In this document: positions 56,803-64,000 of the stretch, in pieces
Layout of the letters: every line of letters begins with the position of its first letter
How positions within the stretch are numbered: position 1 is the first letter of the stretch
Source of the DNA: an uncultured Eubacteriales bacterium
GTDB taxonomy: Bacteria; Bacillota; Clostridia; Christensenellales; Aristaeellaceae
NCBI GenBank assembly: GCA_900318145.1
Contig: ONJM01000018.1
Span: 50,567 to 114,566 of the forward strand
Direction of reading: 5' to 3'
DNA length: 64,000 nucleotides
Position numbers and translations under genes: made by a program
Notes under the pieces: generated by a model
What the model was told of the DNA's origin: nothing
Databases searched by the model: none
Seen by the model: the letters and a program-made list of their open reading frames with translations, nothing else

Positions 56803-57867
56803 ATGAAGATTACCGACTCTTTCAGGGGAAAAACGCTGCTGATTACCGGCGGGACCGGATCGTTCGGAAGCACGGTGCTGAAGCACTTCCTGGATACGGA
56901 AATCGGAGAGATCCGTATCTTCAGCCGGGATGAGAAGAAGCAGGACTGGATGCGGCATTCCCTGCAGGCGAGGTACCCGGACGCCGCCGCCAAAGTGAAA
57001 TTCTATATCGGGGACGTGCGGAATCCGGACAGTGTGCGGGACGCAATGTACGGCGTGCATTATGTGTTTCACGCGGCGGCGCTGAAGGAGGTGCCCTCCT
57101 GCGAGTTCTTTCCCATGGAAGCGGTGAAAACCAATATTCAGGGAACGGACAACGTGATTTCCGCCGCGGTGGAGAACCGGGTGCAGCGGGTGGTGTTTCT
57201 TTCCACGGACAAGGCCGCGTATCCGATCAATACCATGGGCATGACAAAAGCCGTGGCGGAGAAAATCGTGCAGGCCCGGGCGCAGGTGGCCTATGACCGG
57301 GCGGGTACGGTGCTGGCCTGCACGCGGTACGGAAACGTCATGTGCAGCCGGGGATCGGTGATTCCCCTGTTCATCGACCAGATCAAACGGAAAGCGCCGA
57401 TTACGATCACCGATCCGGAGATGACGCGCTTCCTGATGAACCTGGACGAGGCGGTGGACCTGGTGGCGTTTGCCTTCGAACACGCGGAACCCGGCGATCT
57501 CTTTATCCAGAAGGCGGACGCCAGCACCATCGGAGATCTGGCGAAGGGCGTTATGAAGCTGTTCGGGGAGACGGAATGCAAAGTGATCGGATCCCGCCAC
57601 GGGGAGAAGCTGTACGAAACCCTGATGACCCGGGAGGAGCGGCTGCGTTCCTCGGATATGGGGAGGTATTTCAGGATCGCTCCGGACGCCCGGGGACTGA
57701 ATTACGACAAATTTTACGTGGAAGGCAGCGTCCGGACAGAGGGGGAGGAAGCCTATACCAGCCATAACACCACAAGGCTGGACGTGGACGGCGTGGTTGA
57801 AAAAATCCTGACGACGGATTATGTAAAAGAAGAGCTGGAAGGGCGGCCGCATCTTGTGGAAGCGTAG
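56803..57867 (+). CDS. capE: CapE-type UDP-GlcNAc 4,6-dehydratase/5-epimerase
   Basis: The protein has 354 residues, a soluble extended SDR. It has GKTLLITGGTGSFGSTVLKH (Rossmann), SRDEKKQDWMRH, HAAALKEVPSCEF, and the active-site segment STDKAAYPINTMGMTKA with Met replacing the usual Tyr as in this subfamily. The C-terminal GMTKAVAEK and HGEKLYETL features match CapE/WbjB, the first enzyme of UDP-N-acetyl-L-fucosamine synthesis. CapG follows directly and CapF is at 61134, completing the pathway. Confidence 0.9.
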   Translation: MKITDSFRGKTLLITGGTGSFGSTVLKHFLDTEIGEIRIFSRDEKKQDWMRHSLQARYPDAAAKVKFYIGDVRNPDSVRDAMYGVHYVFHAAALKEVPSCEFFPMEAVKTNIQGTDNVISAAVENRVQRVVFLSTDKAAYPINTMGMTKAVAEKIVQARAQVAYDRAGTVLACTRYGNVMCSRGSVIPLFIDQIKRKAPITITDPEMTRFLMNLDEAVDLVAFAFEHAEPGDLFIQKADASTIGDLAKGVMKLFGETECKVIGSRHGEKLYETLMTREERLRSSDMGRYFRIAPDARGLNYDKFYVEGSVRTEGEEAYTSHNTTRLDVDGVVEKILTTDYVKEELEGRPHLVEA

Positions 57868-57923
57868 AGCGGATGACACGGGAAGCGACAGCCGGCGGAC
57901 CGGCTGAGGTAAGGAGACGAAAG

Positions 57924-59090
57924 ATGGCGGAGTGGAAGGAAAACGGGAAGCTGAAGGTACTGATTATCGTGGGGACACGGCCGGAAATTATCCGGCTGGC
58001 GGCGGTGATCAAAAAATGCCGGAAATACTTTGACACGCTGCTGGCGCATACGGGGCAGAATTATGACTACAACCTGAACGGCGTATTTTTCCGGGATCTG
58101 GGACTGGAGGATCCGGAGGTTTACCTGGATGCCGTGGGGGAAAACCTGGGGCAGACCATGGGGAACATCATCGCGAAGAGCTATGAGCTGATGGCGGACC
58201 TGAAACCGGATGCCGTGCTGGTGCTGGGGGACACGAACAGCTGCCTTTCCGTGATCGGAGCGAAGCGGCTGCATATCCCGATTTTCCACATGGAGGCGGG
58301 AAACCGGTGCAAGGACGAATGCCTGCCGGAGGAAACGAACCGCCGGATTGTGGACATTATTTCGGACGTGAACCTTGCCTATTCCGAACACGCCCGGCGC
58401 TATCTGGCGGACTGCGGGCTGCCGAAGGAAAGGACTTATGTCACCGGAAGCCCCATGGCGGAAGTGCTGACGGAGAACCTGCCGGCGATCGAAGCGTCGG
58501 ACATTCACCGCCGGCTGGGACTGGAAAAGGGAAAATATATCCTGCTGTCCGCCCATCGGGAGGAGAATATTGATACGGAAAGGAACTTCACCTCCCTGTT
58601 CACCGCGGTGAACGCGATGGCGGAGAAGTACAACCTGCCGGTGCTGTATTCCTGCCATCCGCGCAGCCGGAAACGGCTGGAGGCCAGCGGGTTCCGGCTG
58701 GATTCCCGGGTCATCCGTCATGAGCCCCTGGGATTCCACGATTACAACTGTCTGCAAATGAACGCTTTCTGCGTGGTATCTGATTCCGGGACGCTTCCGG
58801 AGGAAAGCAGCTTCTTTACCTCCGCCGGGCATCCGTTCCCGGCGGTGTGCATCCGCACCAGCACGGAGCGGCCCGAAGCCCTGGACAAGGGATGCTTTAT
58901 TCTCTCCGGTATTGAACCGGAGGGATTGCTGCAGGCGGTGGATCTGGCGGTGGAAATGGTCCGGTACGAGCAGGACGGCGGCGCAAAGCCGGTGCCGGAT
59001 TATACGGACCTGAACGTCAGCGATAAGGTGGTCAAGATTATTCAGAGCTATGTCGGTGTGGTGAACAAAATGGTATGGCGGAAACAGTGA
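57924..59090 (+). CDS. capG: CapG-type UDP-HexNAc 2-epimerase (non-hydrolysing)
   Basis: The protein has 388 residues. ATG 57924 follows TAAGGAG; an upstream in-frame ATG at 57873 lies in a GGATGACACGG piece of the dispersed repeat and is less likely. Family motifs are LIIVGTRPEIIRLAAVI, HTGQNYD, VLGDTNS, HMEAGNR, LSAHREENID and SDSGTLPEE, with the substrate-binding His and Glu in place. In the CapE-CapF-CapG route it does the last step, giving UDP-L-FucNAc from UDP-2-acetamido-2,6-dideoxy-L-talose. As a general WecB-like epimerase it could also act elsewhere, but the neighbours support CapG. Confidence 0.87.
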   Translation: MAEWKENGKLKVLIIVGTRPEIIRLAAVIKKCRKYFDTLLAHTGQNYDYNLNGVFFRDLGLEDPEVYLDAVGENLGQTMGNIIAKSYELMADLKPDAVLVLGDTNSCLSVIGAKRLHIPIFHMEAGNRCKDECLPEETNRRIVDIISDVNLAYSEHARRYLADCGLPKERTYVTGSPMAEVLTENLPAIEASDIHRRLGLEKGKYILLSAHREENIDTERNFTSLFTAVNAMAEKYNLPVLYSCHPRSRKRLEASGFRLDSRVIRHEPLGFHDYNCLQMNAFCVVSDSGTLPEESSFFTSAGHPFPAVCIRTSTERPEALDKGCFILSGIEPEGLLQAVDLAVEMVRYEQDGGAKPVPDYTDLNVSDKVVKIIQSYVGVVNKMVWRKQ

Positions 59091-59133
59091 AGAGCGGAGA
59101 TTCTGAAGCACAGAAAAACAGGAGGGAAAAGCA

Positions 59134-60018
59134 GTGAAAGGGATTATTCTTGCAGGCGGTTCGGGGACACGGTTATATCCGCTGACGAAAGTGACGAGCA
59201 AACAGCTGCTGCCGGTTTATGACAAACCGATGGTTTATTACCCGCTGGGCACGCTGATGCTGGCCGGGATTCAGGACATCCTGATTATTTCCACTCCGGA
59301 GGATACGCCGCGCTTTCAGGCGCTGCTGGGGGATGGAAAACATTTCGGGATCAACCTCTCCTACGCTGTGCAGGAAAGTCCGGACGGGCTGGCGCAGGCG
59401 TTTCTGATCGGCGAGGAATTTATCGGCGGGGACGCGTGCGCGATGATTCTTGGAGATAACATCTTCTACGGCGGATACTTCCGGGCGAATCTGTGGAAGG
59501 CGAAGGATGACGCGGAGCGGGGCCTGGCGACGATCTTCGGATACTATGTGAAGGATCCGGAACGGTTCGGGATTGTGGAATTTGACAAAAACCTGAACGT
59601 TCTTTCCGTGGAGGAAAAGCCCCAAAACCCGAAGAGCAATTACTGCATTACCGGCCTGTACTTCTATCCGGAAGGCGTGGCAAACAAGGCGAAGCTGGTA
59701 AAGCCTTCCGCCCGCGGGGAGCTCGAGATTACGGAACTCAACCGGCTGTATCTGGAGCAGCAGCGCCTGAAAGCGCAGATTCTGGGGCGCGGGTTCGCGT
59801 GGCTGGATACCGGCACCATGGACAGCCTGATGGAAGCTTCCATCTTTGTTCAGACAGTCCAGAACCGGCAGGGAACCGTCATTTCCGCACCGGAGGAAAT
59901 CGCGTTTCTGGAAAAATGGATTACCCGGGAAGAACTGCTGGAATCCGCGAAGATGTACGGAAAATCTCCTTACGGGGAGCACCTGAAGCGCGTCGCGGAA
60001 GACCGGTTTGTGTATTAA
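59134..60018 (+). CDS. rfbA: Glucose-1-phosphate thymidylyltransferase
   Basis: The protein has 294 residues, the standard RmlA length, and starts at GTG 59134 with ACAGGAGGG ahead. It begins [20 protein letters not shown] (nucleotidyl-transfer signature, with GTRL) and has [26 protein letters not shown] (metal Asp) and [16 protein letters not shown]. It makes dTDP-glucose from glucose-1-phosphate and dTTP. It sits between CapG and RmlB, so two sugar routes are interleaved here. Confidence 0.96.
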   Translation: MKGIILAGGSGTRLYPLTKVTSKQLLPVYDKPMVYYPLGTLMLAGIQDILIISTPEDTPRFQALLGDGKHFGINLSYAVQESPDGLAQAFLIGEEFIGGDACAMILGDNIFYGGYFRANLWKAKDDAERGLATIFGYYVKDPERFGIVEFDKNLNVLSVEEKPQNPKSNYCITGLYFYPEGVANKAKLVKPSARGELEITELNRLYLEQQRLKAQILGRGFAWLDTGTMDSLMEASIFVQTVQNRQGTVISAPEEIAFLEKWITREELLESAKMYGKSPYGEHLKRVAEDRFVY

Positions 60019-60054
60019 CATACAATACGCGTTCGGAAAGAGAGGAATTCCAAT

Positions 60055-61074
60055 ATGACAATTATCGTAACCGGCGGAGCGGGATTTATCGGCGGAAATT
60101 ATATTCACTACCATCTGAAGGAACATCCGGAGGACCGGGTGGTATGCGTGGACAAGCTGACCTACGCAGGCAACCTTTCCACCCTGAAGCCCGTGGCAGA
60201 CCATCCGAATTTTCGGTTCTGCAAACTGGATATCTGTGACCGGGACGGTATTTTCGCGCTGTTTGAGGAAGAGAAGCCGGACGCGGTCATCAACTTCGCG
60301 GCGGAGAGTCATGTGGACCGCAGCATCGAGGATCCGGGAATCTTCCTGCAGACGAATATTATCGGCACTGCCGTCATGATGGACGCGGTGAGGAAGTTCG
60401 GAAATGTCCGGTTCCATCAGGTTTCCACAGACGAGGTATACGGGGACCTGCCGCTGGACCGGCCGGACCTGTTCTTTACGGAATCCACGCCGATCCATAC
60501 GTCTTCACCGTATTCCTCCTCAAAAGCCGGAGCAGATCTGCTGGCCATGGCGTATTACCGGACCTACGGCCTGCCGGTGACAGTTTCCCGGTGCTCAAAC
60601 AACTACGGGCCTTACCAGTTTCCGGAGAAGCTGATTCCGCTGATGATCGCCAACTGCCTGAACAACAAGCCCCTGCCCGTATACGGCGAAGGAAAGAATG
60701 TCCGGGACTGGCTGTATGTGGAGGATCACTGCAAGGCGATCGACCTGATCGTCCGGAAGGGCAGGATCGGTGAAACCTACAATGTGGGCGGCCATAACGA
60801 GATGGCCAATATCGATATTGTGAAACTGATTATCCGGGCGCTCGGGAAGAGCGAAGACCTGATTACCTATGTGACGGACCGGAAAGGACACGACCTGCGT
60901 TACGCGATTGATCCGGCGAAAATCCACAGCGAACTGGGCTGGCTGCCGGAAACGAAGTTTGCCGACGGGATTCAGCGGACGATCCGGTGGTATCTGGAAA
61001 ACCGGGGCTGGTGGGAAGAGATCGTTTCCGGGGAATACCGGAATTACTATGAGAAGATGTACGGGAACCGGTGA
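60055..61074 (+). CDS. rfbB: dTDP-glucose 4,6-dehydratase
   Basis: The protein has 339 residues and starts behind AGAGAGGAATT. Signature motifs are VTGGAGFIGGNYIHY, FAAESHVDRSIEDP, the active-site STDEVYGDLPLD, YSSSKAGADLL (YxxxK) and YGPYQFPEKLIPL. It converts dTDP-glucose to dTDP-4-keto-6-deoxyglucose. No RmlC or RmlD genes are in the window, so L-rhamnose is unlikely to be the product; the VioA-like transaminase at 51232 is the best candidate for the next step. Confidence 0.96.
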   Translation: MTIIVTGGAGFIGGNYIHYHLKEHPEDRVVCVDKLTYAGNLSTLKPVADHPNFRFCKLDICDRDGIFALFEEEKPDAVINFAAESHVDRSIEDPGIFLQTNIIGTAVMMDAVRKFGNVRFHQVSTDEVYGDLPLDRPDLFFTESTPIHTSSPYSSSKAGADLLAMAYYRTYGLPVTVSRCSNNYGPYQFPEKLIPLMIANCLNNKPLPVYGEGKNVRDWLYVEDHCKAIDLIVRKGRIGETYNVGGHNEMANIDIVKLIIRALGKSEDLITYVTDRKGHDLRYAIDPAKIHSELGWLPETKFADGIQRTIRWYLENRGWWEEIVSGEYRNYYEKMYGNR

Positions 61075-61133
61075 TCAGTGACGGATGGCCGGTGACTTGC
61101 AATGAGCGGACGTGTTGAGTCGGGGAGGAAAAT

Positions 61134-62333
61134 ATGAATATTCTGGTGACCGGGGCGAAGGGGTTCGCGGGGCGGAATGTCACAGAGAACCTGAAATGCA
61201 TCCGGGACGGGAGAAACAGAACCCGGCCGGGACTGCAGATCGGGGAGATTTATGAATACGACCTGGAGAGTACACCGCAGGACCTGGATTCGTACTGCGC
61301 GAAGGCGGACTGGATTATCCACCTGGCCGGCGTGAACCGGCCGAAGGATCCCGGAGAATTCCGGGCGGGGAACTTCGGGTTTACCTCCCTGCTGCTGGAA
61401 ACGCTGAAGAAGCACGGCAACAGAGCGCCGGTCATGATCTCCTCCTCCGTACAGGCGACGCTGGCCGGGCGGTTTGGGGAAAGCGAATACGGCCGGAGCA
61501 AGCTGGCCGGGGAAGAGCTTCTGTTTGCCTACGGCGAAGAAACCGGAGCGCCGGTATATGTATACCGGTTTCCGAATCTGGCAGGGAAATGGATCCGGCC
61601 GAATTACAATTCCGCCGTGGGCACCTTCTGCCACAACATTGCAAACGATCTGCCGATCCGGGTGAACGACCCGGAAGTGGAACTGGAGCTGCTGTTCATT
61701 GATGACCTGATGGAAGAGCTGTTTGACTGCATGGAGGGACATCCCCACCGCTGCGAGTATGACGGCGTGGATCCGGTACCGGCGGAAGCAGGACGGTACT
61801 GCTGCGCGCCGGTGACGCACAAGGCCACGCTGGGGCGTATCGCGGAGCTGCTGTATACATTCCGGGACCAGCCGAAAACACTGATGATGCCTTCCATTCC
61901 CGCGGGAAGCTTTGAAAAAAAGCTGTACAGTATGTACCTGAGTTATCTGCCGAAGGAAAAAGCGGCTTTCGACCTGAAGATGAATACGGACGCGCGGGGC
62001 AGCTTTACGGAACTGCTGAAGACCGCGGATCACGGACAGTTTTCCGTAAACATTTCAAAGCCCGGCGTAACCAAAGGCCAGCACTGGCACAATTCGAAGT
62101 GGGAATTTTTCATTGTGGTGGCCGGGCATGGACTGATCCAGGAGCGGAGGATCGGGACGGAGGAAGTGCTGGAATTCGAGGTCAGCGGGGAAAAGATCCA
62201 GGCGGTGCATATGCTGCCGGGATATACCCACAATCTGATCAACCTGAGCGAAACAGAAAATCTGGTGACGGTGATGTGGGCAAACGAACCTTTTGATCCG
62301 GAGCGGCCGGACACTTTTTTTGAAACAGTCTGA
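61134..62333 (+). CDS. capF: CapF-type bifunctional SDR/cupin reductase for UDP-FucNAc
   Basis: The protein has 399 residues and starts behind GGGGAGG. The N-terminal SDR reductase domain (about 1-270) begins MNILVTGAKGFAGRNV and has HLAGVNRPKD and YGRSKLAGE (YxxxK). The C-terminal cupin domain (about 275-399) has GQHWHNSKWEFFIVV (metal-type His cluster) and LPGYTHNLINL. This fusion is diagnostic for CapF/WbjC, which epimerises and reduces the CapE product before CapG. It is separated from CapE and CapG by rfbA and rfbB. Confidence 0.93.
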   Translation: MNILVTGAKGFAGRNVTENLKCIRDGRNRTRPGLQIGEIYEYDLESTPQDLDSYCAKADWIIHLAGVNRPKDPGEFRAGNFGFTSLLLETLKKHGNRAPVMISSSVQATLAGRFGESEYGRSKLAGEELLFAYGEETGAPVYVYRFPNLAGKWIRPNYNSAVGTFCHNIANDLPIRVNDPEVELELLFIDDLMEELFDCMEGHPHRCEYDGVDPVPAEAGRYCCAPVTHKATLGRIAELLYTFRDQPKTLMMPSIPAGSFEKKLYSMYLSYLPKEKAAFDLKMNTDARGSFTELLKTADHGQFSVNISKPGVTKGQHWHNSKWEFFIVVAGHGLIQERRIGTEEVLEFEVSGEKIQAVHMLPGYTHNLINLSETENLVTVMWANEPFDPERPDTFFETV

Positions 62334-62386
62334 GGCTGCAGGCGTATCATCCGAACGATGTGAAGGATCTTAATGAAAGGACCGGG

Positions 62387-63823
62387 ATGCGATTGAGACG
62401 GGCTTTGGCGGTTTGGATGATCCTGGCCGTCCTCTTTTCGGCAGCAGCTTTCGCGGAGGACGGGCCGGAGGTTTTTTCCTATGACTACGACCTGAAGTTT
62501 CACCTGGAGGCAGACGCTTTCCCGCTGGTGGAGCAGGAGCGGATGAAAGGATACGCCGATCTTCTGGAAATCATGAAATTCCGGGGGAACCTGACATTCT
62601 GCCCCAAAACAAAATCCACGGATATGGAGATTGCCCTGGTACCGGACACGGATCCGGATGCGGCGTTGTCCTTTCATCTGAAAGGACTGCCTTACTGGTG
62701 GCGGATATCCTCTTCCCTCATGGGCGGAGAGGAGAATGCCGTCTGTTTCCGGCCGCTCGGGATGATGGCATTCGCGTCGCGGGTCTGGGATTTCTTCAGT
62801 GTTCCCCTGGCCCCCCTGATGCTGCTGAATCCGGAATGCACGCTGAGCGCGATTCAGGAGCTGCGGGATGTATGGGAGGCAACCGCAGGGAAACCGGGTG
62901 AGGACGGAAAGCTGACGGTTTCCAACGAGAAACTGAAAACAATCGCAGGCGGCTGGATGGATCTTTTCCGGTCGGAAGGAAGCCTGCAGCATTGGGTGGA
63001 AGCACTGACGAAACCTCTGCCGCAATATGAAATGCTGGAATATGAGATGCAGAAGGTTCCTGAGGCGCTGCGGGTAATCGCGGACGGCGGGAAATTTACC
63101 ATCTCGAAAAAAAACGGATGGAGCCAGTGCAAAGCAGACAGCGGAGACGTGATATATAAAGAGCGCAGGGACGGGCAGAATTACGAGTGCATCCTGGATC
63201 CGCCGGCATGCGGGGCGTATTACCTTCCGTCGCTGCATTACCTGGAGGAACACGGAGAGGAAGAAAACGCCTTCTATCTGCTGGCGTCCTGGGCACGTCC
63301 GGTACCCGAAATCTACGAACCGGAGGAAGGCGAAGAATACATGGGCGGGGAAGAGGACGACGATCTGCTGCCGGATACGCTGCTGGGGCTGGAGATCGGA
63401 CTGGACCACCTTCCGGCGGAATTTCCGGCGGACACGTCATTTACGGGACAGATCAGTACAGACGGGATTCTGCTGCCGAATCTTCACCTGCAGATGAACG
63501 CGGAAGCAAAGGCGGACGGAAGTATCCGGCTGGAGATTTTCAGGACGGACCGGGAGGACGGAAAACCGGTTTTCACCTGTACAGGAACAGTAATAAGGAT
63601 TCCACGGACGGAACCGCTGCAATACCAGGTCGGCGATATTCACAATGAATTTAACCTGTTTGCTCTGGACGACCAATCCATGAACAAGCTTGTGGACAGA
63701 GTGAGAAATCCGATTCTGAAAGGCTTGATGGATTTTGTTTACGCCATACCGATATCCTCCTGCCAGAGCATACTGGACACGCTGGAGGAATACGGATTCC
63801 TGCAGGTGCTGCTGCAGCAATAA
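62387..63823 (+). CDS. Secreted protein of unknown function
   Basis: The protein has 478 residues. ATG 62387 is chosen because AAAGGA lies five bases ahead and a signal peptide follows at once (MRLRRALAVWMILAVLFSAAA, shown here only in part: basic start, hydrophobic core, AFAED cleavage region); GTG 62360 is an in-frame alternative. I recognise no domain. The mature part is acidic, with an EPEEGEEYMGGEEDDDLL stretch near residue 315, and an apparently beta-rich second half. It is 53 nt after CapF and may be cotranscribed, but nothing links it to sugar chemistry. A strong terminator follows the gene. Confidence 0.7.
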   Translation: MRLRRALAVWMILAVLFSAAAFAEDGPEVFSYDYDLKFHLEADAFPLVEQERMKGYADLLEIMKFRGNLTFCPKTKSTDMEIALVPDTDPDAALSFHLKGLPYWWRISSSLMGGEENAVCFRPLGMMAFASRVWDFFSVPLAPLMLLNPECTLSAIQELRDVWEATAGKPGEDGKLTVSNEKLKTIAGGWMDLFRSEGSLQHWVEALTKPLPQYEMLEYEMQKVPEALRVIADGGKFTISKKNGWSQCKADSGDVIYKERRDGQNYECILDPPACGAYYLPSLHYLEEHGEEENAFYLLASWARPVPEIYEPEEGEEYMGGEEDDDLLPDTLLGLEIGLDHLPAEFPADTSFTGQISTDGILLPNLHLQMNAEAKADGSIRLEIFRTDREDGKPVFTCTGTVIRIPRTEPLQYQVGDIHNEFNLFALDDQSMNKLVDRVRNPILKGLMDFVYAIPISSCQSILDTLEEYGFLQVLLQQ

Positions 63824-63866
63824 TCACCAGCCGGCACTGGGCCGGACAGATGTCCAAAGGTAAATG

Positions 63867-63899
63867 AAAAGGACCGGTGCGATGCGCATCGGTCCTTTT
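63867..63899 (+). terminator. Strong rho-independent terminator at the operon end
   Basis: The 14-bp stem AAAAGGACCGGTGC / GCATCGGTCCTTTT has one G-T pair and a five-base loop (GATGC); the downstream arm ends in TTTT. It lies 43 nt after the last stop and directly before the group II intron 5' end. Confidence 0.92.
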
Positions 63900-63903
63900 C
63901 GTA

Positions 63904-64000
63904 GTGTGCCGGGCATGGCACAATTCTAGCGGGTGAAAGTCCCGCCACGGGTATTTACCGCCAAGTGTAGCGAACCGCAAGCTGCTGTTAGCAATGACAG
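63904..64000 (+). mobile_element. 5' end of a group II intron (class C type), truncated by the window
   Basis: GTGTGCCGGGCATGGCAC at 63904 is followed by a short gap and GGGTGAAAGTCCCGCC. These are the 5' splice-site consensus (GTGYG) and the conserved start of domain I of bacterial group II introns, close to what I remember of the Oceanobacillus IIC intron, which opens GUGUGCCCGGCAUGGGUG. It begins four bases after a terminator stem, the insertion habit of class C introns. The rest, including any reverse transcriptase gene and domain V, lies beyond position 64000. Confidence 0.85.

Noticed and set aside
59134-61074. dTDP-L-rhamnose synthesis.
   Set aside because: rmlA and rmlB are present but rmlC and rmlD are not in the window, while a VioA-like transaminase is.
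1-64000. tRNA, rRNA or known riboswitch sequences.
   Set aside because: I saw no cloverleaf with a TTC-rich T arm, no rRNA segment and no recognisable riboswitch core. The 33088-33236 leader is only a candidate for structure.

Overview
The window reads as chromosome from a Gram-positive-type anaerobe of the Clostridia, probably an uncultured gut or rumen lineage. This placement is an inference. It rests on strong AGGAGG-type ribosome binding sites, sigma-A promoters, rho-independent terminators, secreted BspA-like leucine-rich repeat proteins and huge FN3/Ig-like surface proteins. I could not search a database, so I do not name a genus. The first ~2.7 kb (a TPP-enzyme tail, a Wzx flippase and an SDR reductase) is visibly more AT-rich than what follows and looks like the end of a different glycan cluster.

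Region 1 (about 2.8-29 kb) is a surface-protein locus with every gene on the + strand. It encodes a small LRR_5 protein, two transglutaminase-fold proteins with LRR_5 tails, and four secreted proteins with a caspase-like cysteine-protease fold: an LRR/caspase protein and three Ig-array/caspase proteins carrying 10, 4 and 6 Ig-like modules. It also encodes two FN3 proteins with 7 and 12 modules. Four of these genes carry very long Glu-Glu-Pro (EEP) spacer arrays. Two of the four share a nearly identical ~242-nt SH3-like block that is out of frame with the downstream EEP array, by opposite shifts. One of the three Ig/caspase proteins has Phe in place of the catalytic Cys.

Region 2 (about 29-62.3 kb) is a long, tightly coupled polysaccharide operon, with ATGA/GTGA overlaps at most junctions. 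Its promoter lies at 29076-29104, and a second strong promoter overlaps a stop codon at 33053-33081. It contains four nucleotide-sugar routes. The first is PglF/PglE/PglC/PglD-like, for a di-N-acetylbacillosamine-type initiating sugar. The second is CapE/CapF/CapG, for UDP-L-FucNAc. The third is RmlA/RmlB plus a VioA-like transaminase, for a dTDP-4-amino-4,6-dideoxyhexose. The fourth is a set of two split transketolases with a NeuD-type protein. Embedded in it is an ACP, adenylating ligase, type II thioesterase, LuxE-like and LuxC-like cassette that looks able to make a carrier-derived aldehyde, and this cassette is flanked by copies of a short dispersed repeat. The operon also encodes glycosyltransferases, a LicD protein, a Wzx flippase and two Wzy/WaaL-like membrane proteins. 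One of these, at 54265-56772, has two Ig-like domains and two InlB-type B-repeats inserted in its large outer loop.

Region 3 (62.3-64 kb) holds a secreted protein of unknown function and a strong terminator. Four bases beyond the terminator stem is the 5' end of what looks like a group IIC intron, which runs off the window.

The most unusual items are the paired frameshifts, the lux-like/transketolase module inside a glycan operon, the polymerase with an adhesin-like insertion, and the pseudo-caspase.
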